A DNA stretch of 64,000 nt from Deferribacter desulfuricans SSM1 (GCF_000010985.1 NC_013939.1:1889501-1953500); one strand, 5' to 3'; positions 28,946-37,853 are shown, numbered from the stretch's first letter. Notes: a model not told the origin generated them from the sequence alone. Program-made: numbers and translations.

Positions 28946-30452
28946 TTAGCGATTCACCTGTCATCTCGTTAGGTTTATCAATGTTTAATATTTCAAGCAT
29001 TGTTGGTGCTATATCTGCAAGTTTCCCCATCCCATCTTTCAATTTACAATCATAATTATATATAATAAATGGAACAGGATTAAGTGTATGAGCAGTATGA
29101 GGTTGGTTATTCTCATAATCCCACATCTGCTCCGAATTGCCATGATCTGCTGTAACCAATAAAACAGCACCTAATTCATCAGCAATTTTAACCACCCTGC
29201 CCAACGCTTCATCAACAGCTTTACATGCTTTTATAGCTGCATCCAACACTCCAGTATGTCCAACCATATCAGGATTAGCAAAATTCATTATAACAACATC
29301 TATATTTTCATTTGTAACTTTTTCTTCAAATCTATCAACAACCTCAAAAACAGACATTTCAGGTTTTTGATCATAAGTAGCTACTTCTTTAGGGGAAGGG
29401 ACTAATATCCTCTCTTCACCTTCAAAAACAAGCTCTCTACCACCATTGAAGAAAAATGTTACATGGGCATATTTTTCAGTTTCGGCAATCCTAAGCTGTC
29501 TAAGCCCCTTTTTACTAATTACTTCTCCAAAAATATTTTTAAGATTTTCAGGAGGGAAAGCAACTGGCACATTAAAATCTTTCTGATATTCTGTCATAGT
29601 TATAAATTCTACATCAGGCTTACTACCTCTATCAAAATACTCAAACTCTTCATCAATAAAAGCTCTCGTCAGTTCCCTTGCTCTATCAGCTCTAAAATTA
29701 AAGAAAAATATACCATCACCATCTTTTACAATACCATTTTTATCAACTACCGTTGGGGTAATAAACTCATCAGTTTCCCCTCTATAGTATGCCTCAATAA
29801 CTGCTTTTTCTGGATCATCAAAAAACAGCCCTTCACCTTTTCTTATGGCATTAAAAGCTTTTTCAACTCTATCCCATCTCTTATCTCTATCCATTGCAAA
29901 ATATCTACCGGAGATAGTAGCTATAACTCCATAATCGTTTTCGTTTAAAAATTTATTCAAATCTATTATATAATTAATCCCACTTTTTGGTGGTGTATCT
30001 CTACCATCCATAAAAGCATGTATATAAATTTCATTTACCCCTTTATTCTTAAAAAAACGAATCAAACCTTTTAATTGCTCTATATGACTATGAACACCTC
30101 CATCACTAACCAAACCAAAGAGATGAACACGATTATTTTTAGATTTAACATTATCTATAAAATCCAGAATATTACGGTTATCGTCCAATTCGTTATTTTC
30201 GATTGCCTTATTAATCCTAACGATATCTTGATATACTATTCTTCCTGCGCCTATATTCGTGTGACCAACCTCAGAATTACCCATTTGCCCTTTTGGTAAA
30301 CCAACCCACTCCTCACTAGCATTCAAGAGTGTATGTGGGCAATTATTCCACAATTTTAGAAAATTTTCTGGATTAGAAAGTATTACTGCATTATTATCCT
30401 TATCCTCTCTATACCCCCAACCATCAAATATGAGTAAGATAAGCTTTTTCAT
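28935..30452 (-). CDS. gpmI: 2,3-bisphosphoglycerate-independent phosphoglycerate mutase
   Basis: 505 residues, a metal-dependent alkaline-phosphatase-superfamily mutase interconverting 3- and 2-phosphoglycerate. The N-terminal metal Asp lies in LILLIFDGWGYRE, the phosphoserine nucleophile in GQMGNSEVGHTNIGAGR near residue 60, HAFMDGRDTPPKSG near residue 120, and the C-terminal metal site in VTADHGNSEQMWD. It is near gap and pgk in one orientation, making a partial lower-glycolysis cluster. It is 3 bases downstream of the dksA-like gene. Confidence 0.98.
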   Translation of the reverse strand: MKKLILLIFDGWGYREDKDNNAVILSNPENFLKLWNNCPHTLLNASEEWVGLPKGQMGNSEVGHTNIGAGRIVYQDIVRINKAIENNELDDNRNILDFIDNVKSKNNRVHLFGLVSDGGVHSHIEQLKGLIRFFKNKGVNEIYIHAFMDGRDTPPKSGINYIIDLNKFLNENDYGVIATISGRYFAMDRDKRWDRVEKAFNAIRKGEGLFFDDPEKAVIEAYYRGETDEFITPTVVDKNGIVKDGDGIFFFNFRADRARELTRAFIDEEFEYFDRGSKPDVEFITMTEYQKDFNVPVAFPPENLKNIFGEVISKKGLRQLRIAETEKYAHVTFFFNGGRELVFEGEERILVPSPKEVATYDQKPEMSVFEVVDRFEEKVTNENIDVVIMNFANPDMVGHTGVLDAAIKACKAVDEALGRVVKIADELGAVLLVTADHGNSEQMWDYENNQPHTAHTLNPVPFIIYNYDCKLKDGMGKLADIAPTMLEILNIDKPNEMTGESLIAK

Positions 30453-30455
30453 AAA

Positions 30456-30818
30456 CTACATCCTTATTAGCCCTTTTTTCTCCAATTCTGTTTTACACTC
30501 TGTGCAATACCTAGCAAATGGAACATACTCCAATCTTTTTTCCTCTATTTCTTCTTCACAACTAATACAAATACCATAAGTCCCATTTTCAATCCTTTTT
30601 AATGCATCTTCAACAAGCCTTAATTTAAGAGCATCCGTTTCCACTCTTCCTAACATCAAATTCCTATTATAAATTTTATAAGCTTCATCAGCTGAATCCA
30701 AACCATCCCCTTTACCAATATCAATAGCCTCAGCATATTTTTTCTGCAATTTATCTATCAACTCACTTCTCATTTTCAAAAGTTTCTCTTTGAAATAAGC
30801 CAACTTTTCTTTATCCAT
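30456..30818 (-). CDS. DksA/TraR-family zinc-finger protein
   Basis: 120 residues. An N-terminal coiled coil (EKLAYFKEKLLKMRSELIDKL) precedes the acidic GDGLDSADEA segment and a C4 zinc finger CISCEEEI...RYCTECK. DksA-like proteins enter the RNA polymerase secondary channel and modulate transcription, often with ppGpp. The coiled-coil tip here reads GKGDGLDSADEA, resembling TraR/YocK-like members rather than classical DksA's DxxDxA, so the exact role is uncertain. The ATG at 30818 has GGAGG five bases upstream. A CTCAAG/CTTGAG hairpin lies in the leader (about 30839-30855). Confidence 0.9.
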   Translation of the reverse strand: MDKEKLAYFKEKLLKMRSELIDKLQKKYAEAIDIGKGDGLDSADEAYKIYNRNLMLGRVETDALKLRLVEDALKRIENGTYGICISCEEEIEEKRLEYVPFARYCTECKTELEKKGLIRM

Positions 30819-30867
30819 TTCTACCTCCAAGCCCTCAAGAAATAACTTGAGAGTTTTTATTCTATCT

Positions 30868-31299
30868 CTATTTATGATACGGATGCCCTTTATTTATCAT
30901 AACACCTCTATAAATTTGCTCTGCCAAAACAAGCAAAGCATGCTCATGACAAAATGTCAACTTTGACAAAGAAAATAGTTCATTGCATTCTTTTTTCAAG
31001 TCATTTGGTAAACCATCTGCTCCGCCTATCAAAAATGCTATATCTTTAAATGTATTATCAAGATATTTTTTAGCAAATGTAACTGAATCCATCGTTTTCC
31101 CTTCTACATCTAAACCAACAAGATAACAATCTCTTGAAAACTGCTTATATTTGTTAATATCCTTTGATTCAACTCCAGAGCTTTTAAAATCGATTAGCTC
31201 TATATCGTGGTACACTTCAAGCCTCTTAAAATACTTTTTTAACAGCTCAATTAAATTTCTATCAGTTATTTTAGCGCCTATAATTATCTTTATCCGCAT
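30868..31299 (-). CDS. rlmH: 23S rRNA (pseudouridine1915-N3)-methyltransferase RlmH
   Basis: 143 residues of the SPOUT RlmH family. The conserved knot includes FLIGGADGLP and the C-terminal LTFCHEHALLVLAEQIYRG followed by the GHPYHK end. It methylates pseudouridine 1915 of 23S rRNA. The ATG begins only a few bases after a strong promoter, and no Shine-Dalgarno sequence is visible, so translation is nearly leaderless. Confidence 0.97.
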   Translation of the reverse strand: MRIKIIIGAKITDRNLIELLKKYFKRLEVYHDIELIDFKSSGVESKDINKYKQFSRDCYLVGLDVEGKTMDSVTFAKKYLDNTFKDIAFLIGGADGLPNDLKKECNELFSLSKLTFCHEHALLVLAEQIYRGVMINKGHPYHK

Positions 31300-31312
31300 A
31301 AAAGTTGTTGTC

Positions 31313-31341
31313 TCTATAAACTATCAATATTCCAATGTCAA
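31313..31341 (-). promoter_or_regulatory. Promoter of the rlmH-dksA-gpmI cluster
   Basis: TTGACA (31341-31336), a 17-base spacer and TATAGA (31318-31313) on the minus strand put the start near 31306, about 7 bases before the rlmH ATG. This is the strongest promoter pattern before the glycolytic cluster. Confidence 0.75.
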
Positions 31342-31431
31342 CAATCTTTATATTTACTTACCTTTATTTCAGTTTGTTATGAAGGACTTTACTATTATTA
31401 CAAAGAAGTTTATCGTCTTAACAATAAAAGC

Positions 31432-32073
31432 CTACTTAAACCCTTTTTTACCTCTCAAAGGGACAAATACACAGGCAGAATAATCCTCTGATACTATCTT
31501 ACCTTCTTCTAGCTTTATATATCTTTTTAACCATTGAGTAAATCTATCCCCCTCAGGGACAACAAGGTATCCACCTACCTTTAATTGCTCAAAAAGCTCC
31601 TCAGGCACACTTTCTGTTGCAGCTGTAATAATTATTTTGTCATAAGGAGCATAATCTTTCAATCCAACACTGCCATCACCCAAAATAACGGTAACATTTT
31701 TTATACCTGCTTTTTTTAGATTGCTTTTAGCAAAATCCACAAGTTCAGGAATTATCTCTACTGTATAAACATGCTTACAAAGTCTTGAGGCAATTGCCGC
31801 TTGATAACCAGATCCAGTACCAATTTCAAGTAAAATATCGTCCTCATTTAAATCAAGCAGTTCTGTCATCTTTGCAACCATATAAGGCTGTGAAATAGTC
31901 TGTCCGTACCCGATAGGAAGCGGTGAATCATCATAGGCCCTATCTTTATATTCTTCTAAAACAAATAACTCTCTTGGAACATTTAAAAAAGCATCAAGAA
32001 CCCTTTTATCCTTAACATCTCTACCTTGAAGCTGCTCTTTAACCATCAACATTCTTTTAAATTCAAACGACAT
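31432..32073 (-). CDS. pcm: Protein-L-isoaspartate O-methyltransferase
   Basis: 213 residues. SAM-dependent repair of isoaspartyl residues in damaged proteins. The family signature includes IGYGQTISQPYMVAKM near residue 55, the SAM site LLEIGTGSGYQAAIA and VYTVEIIPELVDFA. It overlaps the end of pncB by 11 bases. The 132 bases between it and rlmH hold the rlmH promoter only. Confidence 0.97.
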   Translation of the reverse strand: MSFEFKRMLMVKEQLQGRDVKDKRVLDAFLNVPRELFVLEEYKDRAYDDSPLPIGYGQTISQPYMVAKMTELLDLNEDDILLEIGTGSGYQAAIASRLCKHVYTVEIIPELVDFAKSNLKKAGIKNVTVILGDGSVGLKDYAPYDKIIITAATESVPEELFEQLKVGGYLVVPEGDRFTQWLKRYIKLEEGKIVSEDYSACVFVPLRGKKGFK

Positions 32074-33232
32074 ACAACCCCTTTTTTATCTTATCAAACT
32101 GAGAAACTACACGATTTTTGATAGATTCAATATCCTCTTCCCACAAAATTTTCCCATTCTCCATTACCTTCTTAGTAATCATTACCATTCTGTTTCCACA
32201 ATCACAAATAATTTCATCATCACTTTTTACACTAAACCTTTGATTTAAACAGTTTTCACACTGATACGCATATTTAAACCCAGACATTTTACCTTTTTTA
32301 CTTAATGGCTTACCATCTATCTCAACAATATCCATTGAAAAGTCCATAACTTTTGCATTGGAAATGCTTGTACCAACTCCAAAACCATCAATCACAGATT
32401 TAAGCTCAATTATAGCTTTTTCATCAAGGCCACCACTAGCAAAAAGTTTTACATGATTAAAACCTCTTATATCAAGCTCCCATCTTATCTCTTCTGCAAT
32501 TTTTTTCAAATTTCCTCTTCGAGAACCAGGTGTATCAAGCCTAATACCATAGAGTTTATCCTTTAAAAATTCTGCAACCCTCAAAGATTCAAATCTCTCG
32601 TCACCAAAAGTATCTATTAACGCAATTCTTCTTACATCCTCATCAACCACCGCATCATATAGTTTCATAGTTTCAAGGGTATCACCAACTTGAATTATCA
32701 AAGCATGGGGGATAGTTCCAGATGCTTTTTTCCCAATTAACTTTTCAGCAAAAACAACAGAAAAACCATCACATCCACCAATATATGCGTATTTATCAAC
32801 CATACCAGAAATTGCAGGATGAACTCTTCTTGCACCGAAAGATAAAACAATTTTATCGCCAGCTGCTATTTTACATTTTGCAGCTTTTGTAGAAATCCCA
32901 GAAGAGTGACATAAAAATCCTAAAATAGCTGTCTCATATATACCAAAATCTAGATAATTCCCTATAATCGTCATTACTGGAGTATTTTCAAAAAAAATGT
33001 TCCCTTCTGGTATAGCATAAACATCAACAGGTTTATTTTCTAATAATTTTAACACATTAGTAAGACCAGCAAAAATACCAAACGGATACTCTTCAGGCAT
33101 CCCTTTTTGAGCAACTTCCATGGTCACTCTTTTATTAATATTATTTTTCCTTAGCACTTCCTCAGTTCTTATAAAATACACATCCGTTGTAAGCCCTTTT
33201 AATATCTCCTCTTTTGTTGGTAGATCAAACAT
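32063..33232 (-). CDS. pncB: Nicotinate phosphoribosyltransferase with C-terminal zinc ribbon
   Basis: 389 residues. Transfers phosphoribose to nicotinate in NAD salvage. The N-terminus is FDLPTKEEILKGLTTD. The core holds IVLSFGARRVHPAISG and ALIDTFGDERFESLRVAE, GIRLDTPGSRRGNLKK and FASGGLDEKAI, followed by GVGTSISNAKVMDF. The C-terminal 60 residues form a zinc-ribbon-like part with CENC and CDC pairs, as in archaeal-type enzymes. The start is the ATG at 33232 after GAGGGG. The frame is open 36 codons more, but those codons run into the adjacent MITE. Confidence 0.93.
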   Translation of the reverse strand: MFDLPTKEEILKGLTTDVYFIRTEEVLRKNNINKRVTMEVAQKGMPEEYPFGIFAGLTNVLKLLENKPVDVYAIPEGNIFFENTPVMTIIGNYLDFGIYETAILGFLCHSSGISTKAAKCKIAAGDKIVLSFGARRVHPAISGMVDKYAYIGGCDGFSVVFAEKLIGKKASGTIPHALIIQVGDTLETMKLYDAVVDEDVRRIALIDTFGDERFESLRVAEFLKDKLYGIRLDTPGSRRGNLKKIAEEIRWELDIRGFNHVKLFASGGLDEKAIIELKSVIDGFGVGTSISNAKVMDFSMDIVEIDGKPLSKKGKMSGFKYAYQCENCLNQRFSVKSDDEIICDCGNRMVMITKKVMENGKILWEEDIESIKNRVVSQFDKIKKGLYVV

Positions 33233-33266
33233 CACGCCCCTCTCATTAGCATTTTTTATAAATTGA

Positions 33267-33412
33267 GTTGCACAATAATAATAGCTTAAGCACCTCAGAT
33301 TGCGTCGCTGATGCTCGCAATAACGGCATTTTAGAGTCATTGCGTGGCAACAAAAGTTGCCGACGCAATCTTAAAGCTACATTTATATCAAAAAATTGCT
33401 CCATTGTGCAAC
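33267..33412. repeat. Dispersed MITE-like repeat, copy C (short form)
   Basis: The cleanest copy: GTTGCACAAT at 33267-33276 and its exact reverse complement ATTGTGCAAC at 33403-33412 bound 146 bases. The interior begins AATAATAGCTTAAGCACCTC and contains the CGCAAT...TCATTGCG motif. It lies 34 bases upstream of the pncB start codon, inside the 343-base divergent gap. The rest of that gap (33413-33575) is AT-rich with no clear structure. Confidence 0.87.
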
Positions 33413-33575
33413 AGCCTCAAAATATATGTCTCATATAACCTGACTAACTCATTATATTATTAATTACATTGATCTACAAGTAAATTTATTCTTTTAACTG
33501 ACTATTGATTTTTTAAAAACAGAAAATATCTTATTTACTGCTTATTGCCCAATGTAACTAAAAATGGAGGATAAA

Positions 33576-34715
33576 ATGAGAATAGGTTTTATCTCATCTT
33601 ATCCACCGGTGGAATGCGGAATAGCCACATATACACAGTATCTAACTGATGAGCTTAGAAAAAAAGGGGTTGATACATATATTGTATCCCATTATGGCTC
33701 TCAAGGAAAAAATGTTTTTCCTGCCTTTGATTATGATGATCCCGATTTTTCTGATAAATCTTTTTCCATGATGATGAGATTTACCCCAGATATAGTTCAT
33801 ATCCAGCATGAGTTTGGTTTATATAGTGGAAAGTTTGGGCTCAACATTATACCTTTAATCTTAAATTTTAGATTAATTGATATACCAGTAATTACTACAT
33901 TACACACCGTGTATAAAGATATGCCCAAAGAGCATAAAATCATCACTGATGCAATAGTTAGAAACAGCATCAAAGTAATCGTCCATGAAAATTATCAAAA
34001 AGATACTTTATTAAATGTCATTGATAAAAGTTTTGAAGATAAAATTGCAGTTATTCCACACGGATCTAGAGTTATAAAAGAAATAGATAATGCTAAAAAA
34101 ATCTTAAATTTGCCTGATAATTCTATAGTGTTAACTCAAATAGGTTATTTCAGGCCTTCAAAAAATTTTGAAACTACAATAGATATCTTTAACGAATTAG
34201 CTAATAAATACGAAAATATCCTATTAGTTATCGCAGGAAAAATCAGAGGTATAGAGCACAGAGAATATAGAGACATTATCTTCAAAAAAATAGAAGAATC
34301 ACCGTTTAAAAATAGAATTTATCTCATCAGAGGTCAACTTTCACAATCCTCATTTGATACAGTAATTTCAGCTTCAGATATAATCATTTTGCCATATAAA
34401 ATAAACTCACAAAGCGGGATACTTGCCCATTGTCTTGCCTTTGGAAAACCTGTTGTTTCAAGTGCCACACTTTCTATGGTACAAACTTTTGAAAAGTCCA
34501 AATCAGGTTTTGCTTGTAATACTCTTGAAGAATATATAGAAAAAACAGCTGCTTTGATCGAGGATGAAAGTTTAAGAAAATCTATGTCAATCAATGCAAA
34601 AATTTATGTAAAAAATGAAATATCATGGGATATAATTGCAAATAAGCATATTGAACTTTATAAAAAACTTACAAAAGTCAATATAAATTTAGATAATATA
34701 ATAACTTTAGATTAA
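33576..34715 (+). CDS. Family 4 glycosyltransferase
   Basis: 379 residues of the GT-B fold. The N-terminal acceptor half begins IGFISSYPPVECGIATYTQYL. The middle has VHIQHEFGLYSGKFG and VITTLHTVYKD. The C-terminal donor half contains TQIGYFRPSKNFET, VIAGKIRG, ASDIIILPYKINSQSG with the family Glu-like EX7E region replaced by SQSGILAHCLAFGKPVV. The donor sugar is unknown. The ATG at 33576 has GGAGG five to six bases upstream, so a more upstream ATG (33564) is rejected. The next gene encodes a GH130-like enzyme 11 bases later, suggesting joint function. Confidence 0.9.
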   Translation: MRIGFISSYPPVECGIATYTQYLTDELRKKGVDTYIVSHYGSQGKNVFPAFDYDDPDFSDKSFSMMMRFTPDIVHIQHEFGLYSGKFGLNIIPLILNFRLIDIPVITTLHTVYKDMPKEHKIITDAIVRNSIKVIVHENYQKDTLLNVIDKSFEDKIAVIPHGSRVIKEIDNAKKILNLPDNSIVLTQIGYFRPSKNFETTIDIFNELANKYENILLVIAGKIRGIEHREYRDIIFKKIEESPFKNRIYLIRGQLSQSSFDTVISASDIIILPYKINSQSGILAHCLAFGKPVVSSATLSMVQTFEKSKSGFACNTLEEYIEKTAALIEDESLRKSMSINAKIYVKNEISWDIIANKHIELYKKLTKVNINLDNIITLD

Positions 34716-34726
34716 GGGGAGACATC

Positions 34727-35662
34727 ATGGGCAGATTTGATATATTTGAAAGAGATAAAAATAACCCAATCATCACTAGAGATGATATTCCATACAGATG
34801 TAATACTGTGTTTAATGCTGCTGCAACTGAATTTAACGATGAAATTCTACTATTGTTGAGAGTTGAAGATATTGATGGACACAGTCATCTCACTTTGGCA
34901 AGATCAAAAGATGGTGTTAATTTTACTGTTGATGAAAGACCATGGATTACACCAAGTAACGATGAAGAATATGCAATTTACGAAATATATGGTGTCGAAG
35001 ACCCAAGAATAACGAAAATAGATGATACATATTACATAACCTATGTGGCTTTTGGACCTTATGGACCAAGAGTAGGTATCGGTTATACTAAAGACTTTAA
35101 AGAGTTTACTAGAATTTGTTTTGCAACTGTTACTGATGACAAAGATGCAGTCCTATTTCCAGAAAAAATCAATGGAAAATATTATCTTATCAACAGGCCT
35201 GGTGGAATGGCAGGAGCTGGTGGTACTATATGGATTTCAGAGTCACCAGACCTGATTTATTGGGGAAATGCAAAAGCGATACTTTCTCCTGAACCTGGTT
35301 GGGGTAATTATAAGCTGGGAGCTTCAACTCCACCTATTTTGACTGAAAAAGGTTGGTTACTACTTTATCATGGAGTTAGGAAAACAGCTGGAGGAAATCT
35401 TTATAGAGTTGGAGCAATGCTTTTAGATCATGAAAAACCTTGGAAGTTAATAAGCTATACACCCCACTTTATATTTGCCCCTAGGGATTTTTATGAAAGG
35501 GTTGGAGATGTCCCAAATGTTGTATTCCCTTGTGGATGGATTCAAAAAGGTGATGAACTGTTAGTTTATTATGGAGCAGCAGATACTTCTATATGTTTAG
35601 CACGAACAACTGTTGATAAAATATTAGAAAACTGTACAGCAACACCTAAAATTTGTTTTTAA
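34727..35662 (+). CDS. GH130-family glycoside phosphorylase (mannoside type)
   Basis: 311 residues of a five-bladed beta-propeller GH130 protein (DUF377). Visible motifs are NPIITRDDIPYRCNTVFNAA near residue 15, LLLRVEDIDGHSHL, the YGVEDPRI blade, DAVLFPEKINGKYYLINRPG, and WLLLYHGVRKTAG. GH130 enzymes phosphorolyse beta-1,2- or beta-1,4-mannosides to alpha-mannose-1-phosphate, and some act on related glycosides. GGGGAG precedes the ATG. Its partner is the GT4 gene just upstream. Its end overlaps the stop of the opposite-strand gene by 4 bases. Confidence 0.92.
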   Translation: MGRFDIFERDKNNPIITRDDIPYRCNTVFNAAATEFNDEILLLLRVEDIDGHSHLTLARSKDGVNFTVDERPWITPSNDEEYAIYEIYGVEDPRITKIDDTYYITYVAFGPYGPRVGIGYTKDFKEFTRICFATVTDDKDAVLFPEKINGKYYLINRPGGMAGAGGTIWISESPDLIYWGNAKAILSPEPGWGNYKLGASTPPILTEKGWLLLYHGVRKTAGGNLYRVGAMLLDHEKPWKLISYTPHFIFAPRDFYERVGDVPNVVFPCGWIQKGDELLVYYGAADTSICLARTTVDKILENCTATPKICF

Positions 35663-36375
35663 AGCGCTTGTAGCCATCTCTTTTCAATGAAGGGTTTTAC
35701 CCCCTTCATCCCTGCACCTTTTGAAACAGCATCTATAATCCCATCACTTTTTACAAAACTACCAGCAATATTTGCAAATTTTGCAAGCTCATTAGATAAA
35801 GGTGTTGTTGGCCCCATCAAGATTTTTATAGATGAATCGTTACAATAACATAAAAAATCTTCTGTGGTTTTATTGACCAATGTCGTACCGGATATAATAA
35901 CCACATCACAAGCTGGAAGATAAAACTTAGCCATATTTGGAGGTATAACACCTGGCAAATCTTTTAATTCAAAAATAAACAATTCATCCACGATATCTTT
36001 AATTTTTTCAATAACTGGTTTAAAAAATCCTACAATTGCAACCTTTTTATTATTAAAATCTATCCTTTCTAAAATATCATCATTATCACTTTCTCCATTA
36101 TCAAGACACGAATTAATTGTAGCAAGGCCAATAGCTGATTCTAATATGTCAACACTGAAAAAAAGTCTTGCAATCTCTTTTGCTGGCTCACCTTTTAGAT
36201 TTCTATTTAGGATATTACAACCACCCCCAATTTCATTTCTAAAGGTATAAGCGAGACCAATCCCTTCCTCAGTTTTCACAGCTACATAGCTTAAGCCTAG
36301 GACATAATCTAAGATGGTAAGATTTTCTAATTTATTTTCGACTTCTTCAAAAATAAGATGGCTCAAAAGCTTCAC
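35659..36375 (-). CDS. DUF4213/DUF364 protein (putative metal-chelation type)
   Basis: 238 residues with an N-terminal enolase-like alpha/beta part (VLGLSYVAVKTEEGIGLAYTFRNE) and a C-terminal Rossmann-like DUF364 domain (VAIVGFFKPVIEKIKDIVDELFIFEL, then LPACDVVIISGTTLVNKTTEDFL and KILMGPTTPLSNEL). The family was proposed to act in heavy-metal chelation, but no activity is demonstrated. The gene overlaps hisE by 4 bases and ends against GH130. Confidence 0.85.
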   Translation of the reverse strand: MKLLSHLIFEEVENKLENLTILDYVLGLSYVAVKTEEGIGLAYTFRNEIGGGCNILNRNLKGEPAKEIARLFFSVDILESAIGLATINSCLDNGESDNDDILERIDFNNKKVAIVGFFKPVIEKIKDIVDELFIFELKDLPGVIPPNMAKFYLPACDVVIISGTTLVNKTTEDFLCYCNDSSIKILMGPTTPLSNELAKFANIAGSFVKSDGIIDAVSKGAGMKGVKPFIEKRWLQAL

Positions 36376-36656
36376 TTATGACGCCTCTCAAGCTCACTTA
36401 AAACATCTTCAAATTTTATATCTTTATACTCCAAAGTAACAAAAAAATGATATAATAAATCTGCAAACTCGCTTGTGATTCTCTCATCACTCTCTTTCAA
36501 ATAAGCTTTTAAAAACTCTGCAAACTCCTCACCGAGTTTTTTTACAATCTTATTTTCACCAGCTTCAAAAAGTGAATTGGTGTAAGAGCCCTCTTTTGGA
36601 TTTAACTTCCTATCTCTAATAGTTTTAACCAATTTCTCTAATATATTTAGATTCAT
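36372..36656 (-). CDS. hisE: Phosphoribosyl-ATP pyrophosphatase
   Basis: 94 residues, a stand-alone HisE of the MazG-like all-alpha NTP-pyrophosphatase fold, performing the second step of histidine synthesis. The pattern is NPKEGSYTNSLFEAGENKIVKKLGEEFAEF followed by the metal-binding ITSEFADLLYHFFVTLE. It is 12 bases downstream of hisF and overlaps the DUF364 gene. HisI is not fused to it. Confidence 0.95.
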   Translation of the reverse strand: MNLNILEKLVKTIRDRKLNPKEGSYTNSLFEAGENKIVKKLGEEFAEFLKAYLKESDERITSEFADLLYHFFVTLEYKDIKFEDVLSELERRHK

Positions 36657-36668
36657 TTAAACCCCTTT

Positions 36669-37430
36669 TTATAGTCTAACAGGTACACCATTTTTTTTAA
36701 GAAACTTTTTAACCTCTTTTATAGAATACTCTTTATAATGAAAAATAGAAGCTGCTAATGCTGCATCCGCTTTCCCTTTGGTTAATCCTTCTAAAATATG
36801 CTGCAAATTGCCCACACCACCTGATGCAATAACAGGTATTTCCACAGCCTCAGCCACTGCTCTTGTCAGCTCTATATCGTACCCCTCTTTTGTGCCATCC
36901 ATATCCATACTGGTAAGTAGTATCTCACCAGCACCATAAAGCTCCATCCTTTTTGCCCATTCTATAGCATCTATACCTGTAGGAGTTCTACCACCATGGA
37001 TATAAACTTCCCATCCATAACCATCTGATTTCCTTTTAGCATCTATAGCAACTACTATACATTGAGAACCAAAAACACTTGAAGCTTCTCTTACAAAATC
37101 AGGATTTTTTACTGCAGCAGAGTTTATAGACACTTTATCAGCACCAGCTTTCAAAAGATTTCTAATATCCTCAATTGTCCTTATTCCACCACCAACAGTT
37201 AGTGGGATAAAAACCTGCTCAGCAGTCTTTTTGACAACATCAATAATTATCCCTCTATTTTCAGCACTTGCAGTAATATCAAGAAAAGTAATCTCATCTG
37301 CACCTTCCAAATCATACTGCTTTGCCACCTCTACAGGATCACCAGCATCTTTTAGATTAACAAACTTCGTCCCTTTTACGACCCTACCATCCTTGACATC
37401 AAGACAGGGGATTATCCGTTTTGCAAGCAT
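36669..37430 (-). CDS. hisF: Imidazole glycerol phosphate synthase subunit HisF
   Basis: 253 residues of the (beta/alpha)8 cyclase. The catalytic Asp lies in [18 protein letters not shown] and the second in [17 protein letters not shown]. The phosphate-binding loops are [13 protein letters not shown] and [13 protein letters not shown]. It receives ammonia from HisH, which is not encoded nearby. It follows a HIT-family gene by 9 bases. Confidence 0.98.
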   Translation of the reverse strand: MLAKRIIPCLDVKDGRVVKGTKFVNLKDAGDPVEVAKQYDLEGADEITFLDITASAENRGIIIDVVKKTAEQVFIPLTVGGGIRTIEDIRNLLKAGADKVSINSAAVKNPDFVREASSVFGSQCIVVAIDAKRKSDGYGWEVYIHGGRTPTGIDAIEWAKRMELYGAGEILLTSMDMDGTKEGYDIELTRAVAEAVEIPVIASGGVGNLQHILEGLTKGKADAALAASIFHYKEYSIKEVKKFLKKNGVPVRL

Positions 37431-37439
37431 CTTTAACCT

Positions 37440-37853
37440 TTATTTGAGTTTATTAGCTATCTTTTTAGCAAATTCTGCCATCTGCTCATTTGATTCATAT
37501 TGTTTATGCTTAATAGCAAATCTAATCCCATCATTTTCATATCTAGGGATTAAATGAATATGTGAATGAAAAACTTCCTGCCCCCCTGCAGGCTCATTAT
37601 TTTGCACAATATTTAAGCCATCACAGTTTAAGGCTGATTTTATTGCATTTGCAAGCTTTACCAATACTGGATAAATTTTTTCACCTATTTCCTTATCTGT
37701 GTCATAAATATTTCTAAAATGCTTCTTAGGTATTAACAATGTGTGTCCAAGATGAACAGGCCTGATATCAAGAATAGCTATAAAATCATCATCTTCATAA
37801 ACCTTTGCAGATGGTATTTCACCAGAAATTATTTTACAGAATATACAATCCAT
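37440..37853 (-). CDS. HIT-family nucleotide hydrolase (HINT-like)
   Basis: 137 residues. N-terminal Cys pair CIFCKII (structural metal site), the strand FIAILDIRPVHLGHTLLIPK, and the catalytic histidine triad in EVFHSHIHLIPRY. Such proteins hydrolyse nucleoside phosphoramidates. It is first in the operon with hisF-hisE, as in several anaerobes. Confidence 0.94.
   Translation of the reverse strand: MDCIFCKIISGEIPSAKVYEDDDFIAILDIRPVHLGHTLLIPKKHFRNIYDTDKEIGEKIYPVLVKLANAIKSALNCDGLNIVQNNEPAGGQEVFHSHIHLIPRYENDGIRFAIKHKQYESNEQMAEFAKKIANKLK

Noticed and set aside
29463-29948. Plus-strand frame of 161 codons inside gpmI
   Set aside because: Antisense to conserved gpmI residues; low-complexity composition and no ribosome site.
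33232-33340. Extended N-terminus of pncB
   Set aside because: The outer codons of the extension are contributed by repeat copy C, and a GAGGGG site precedes the internal ATG at 33232.
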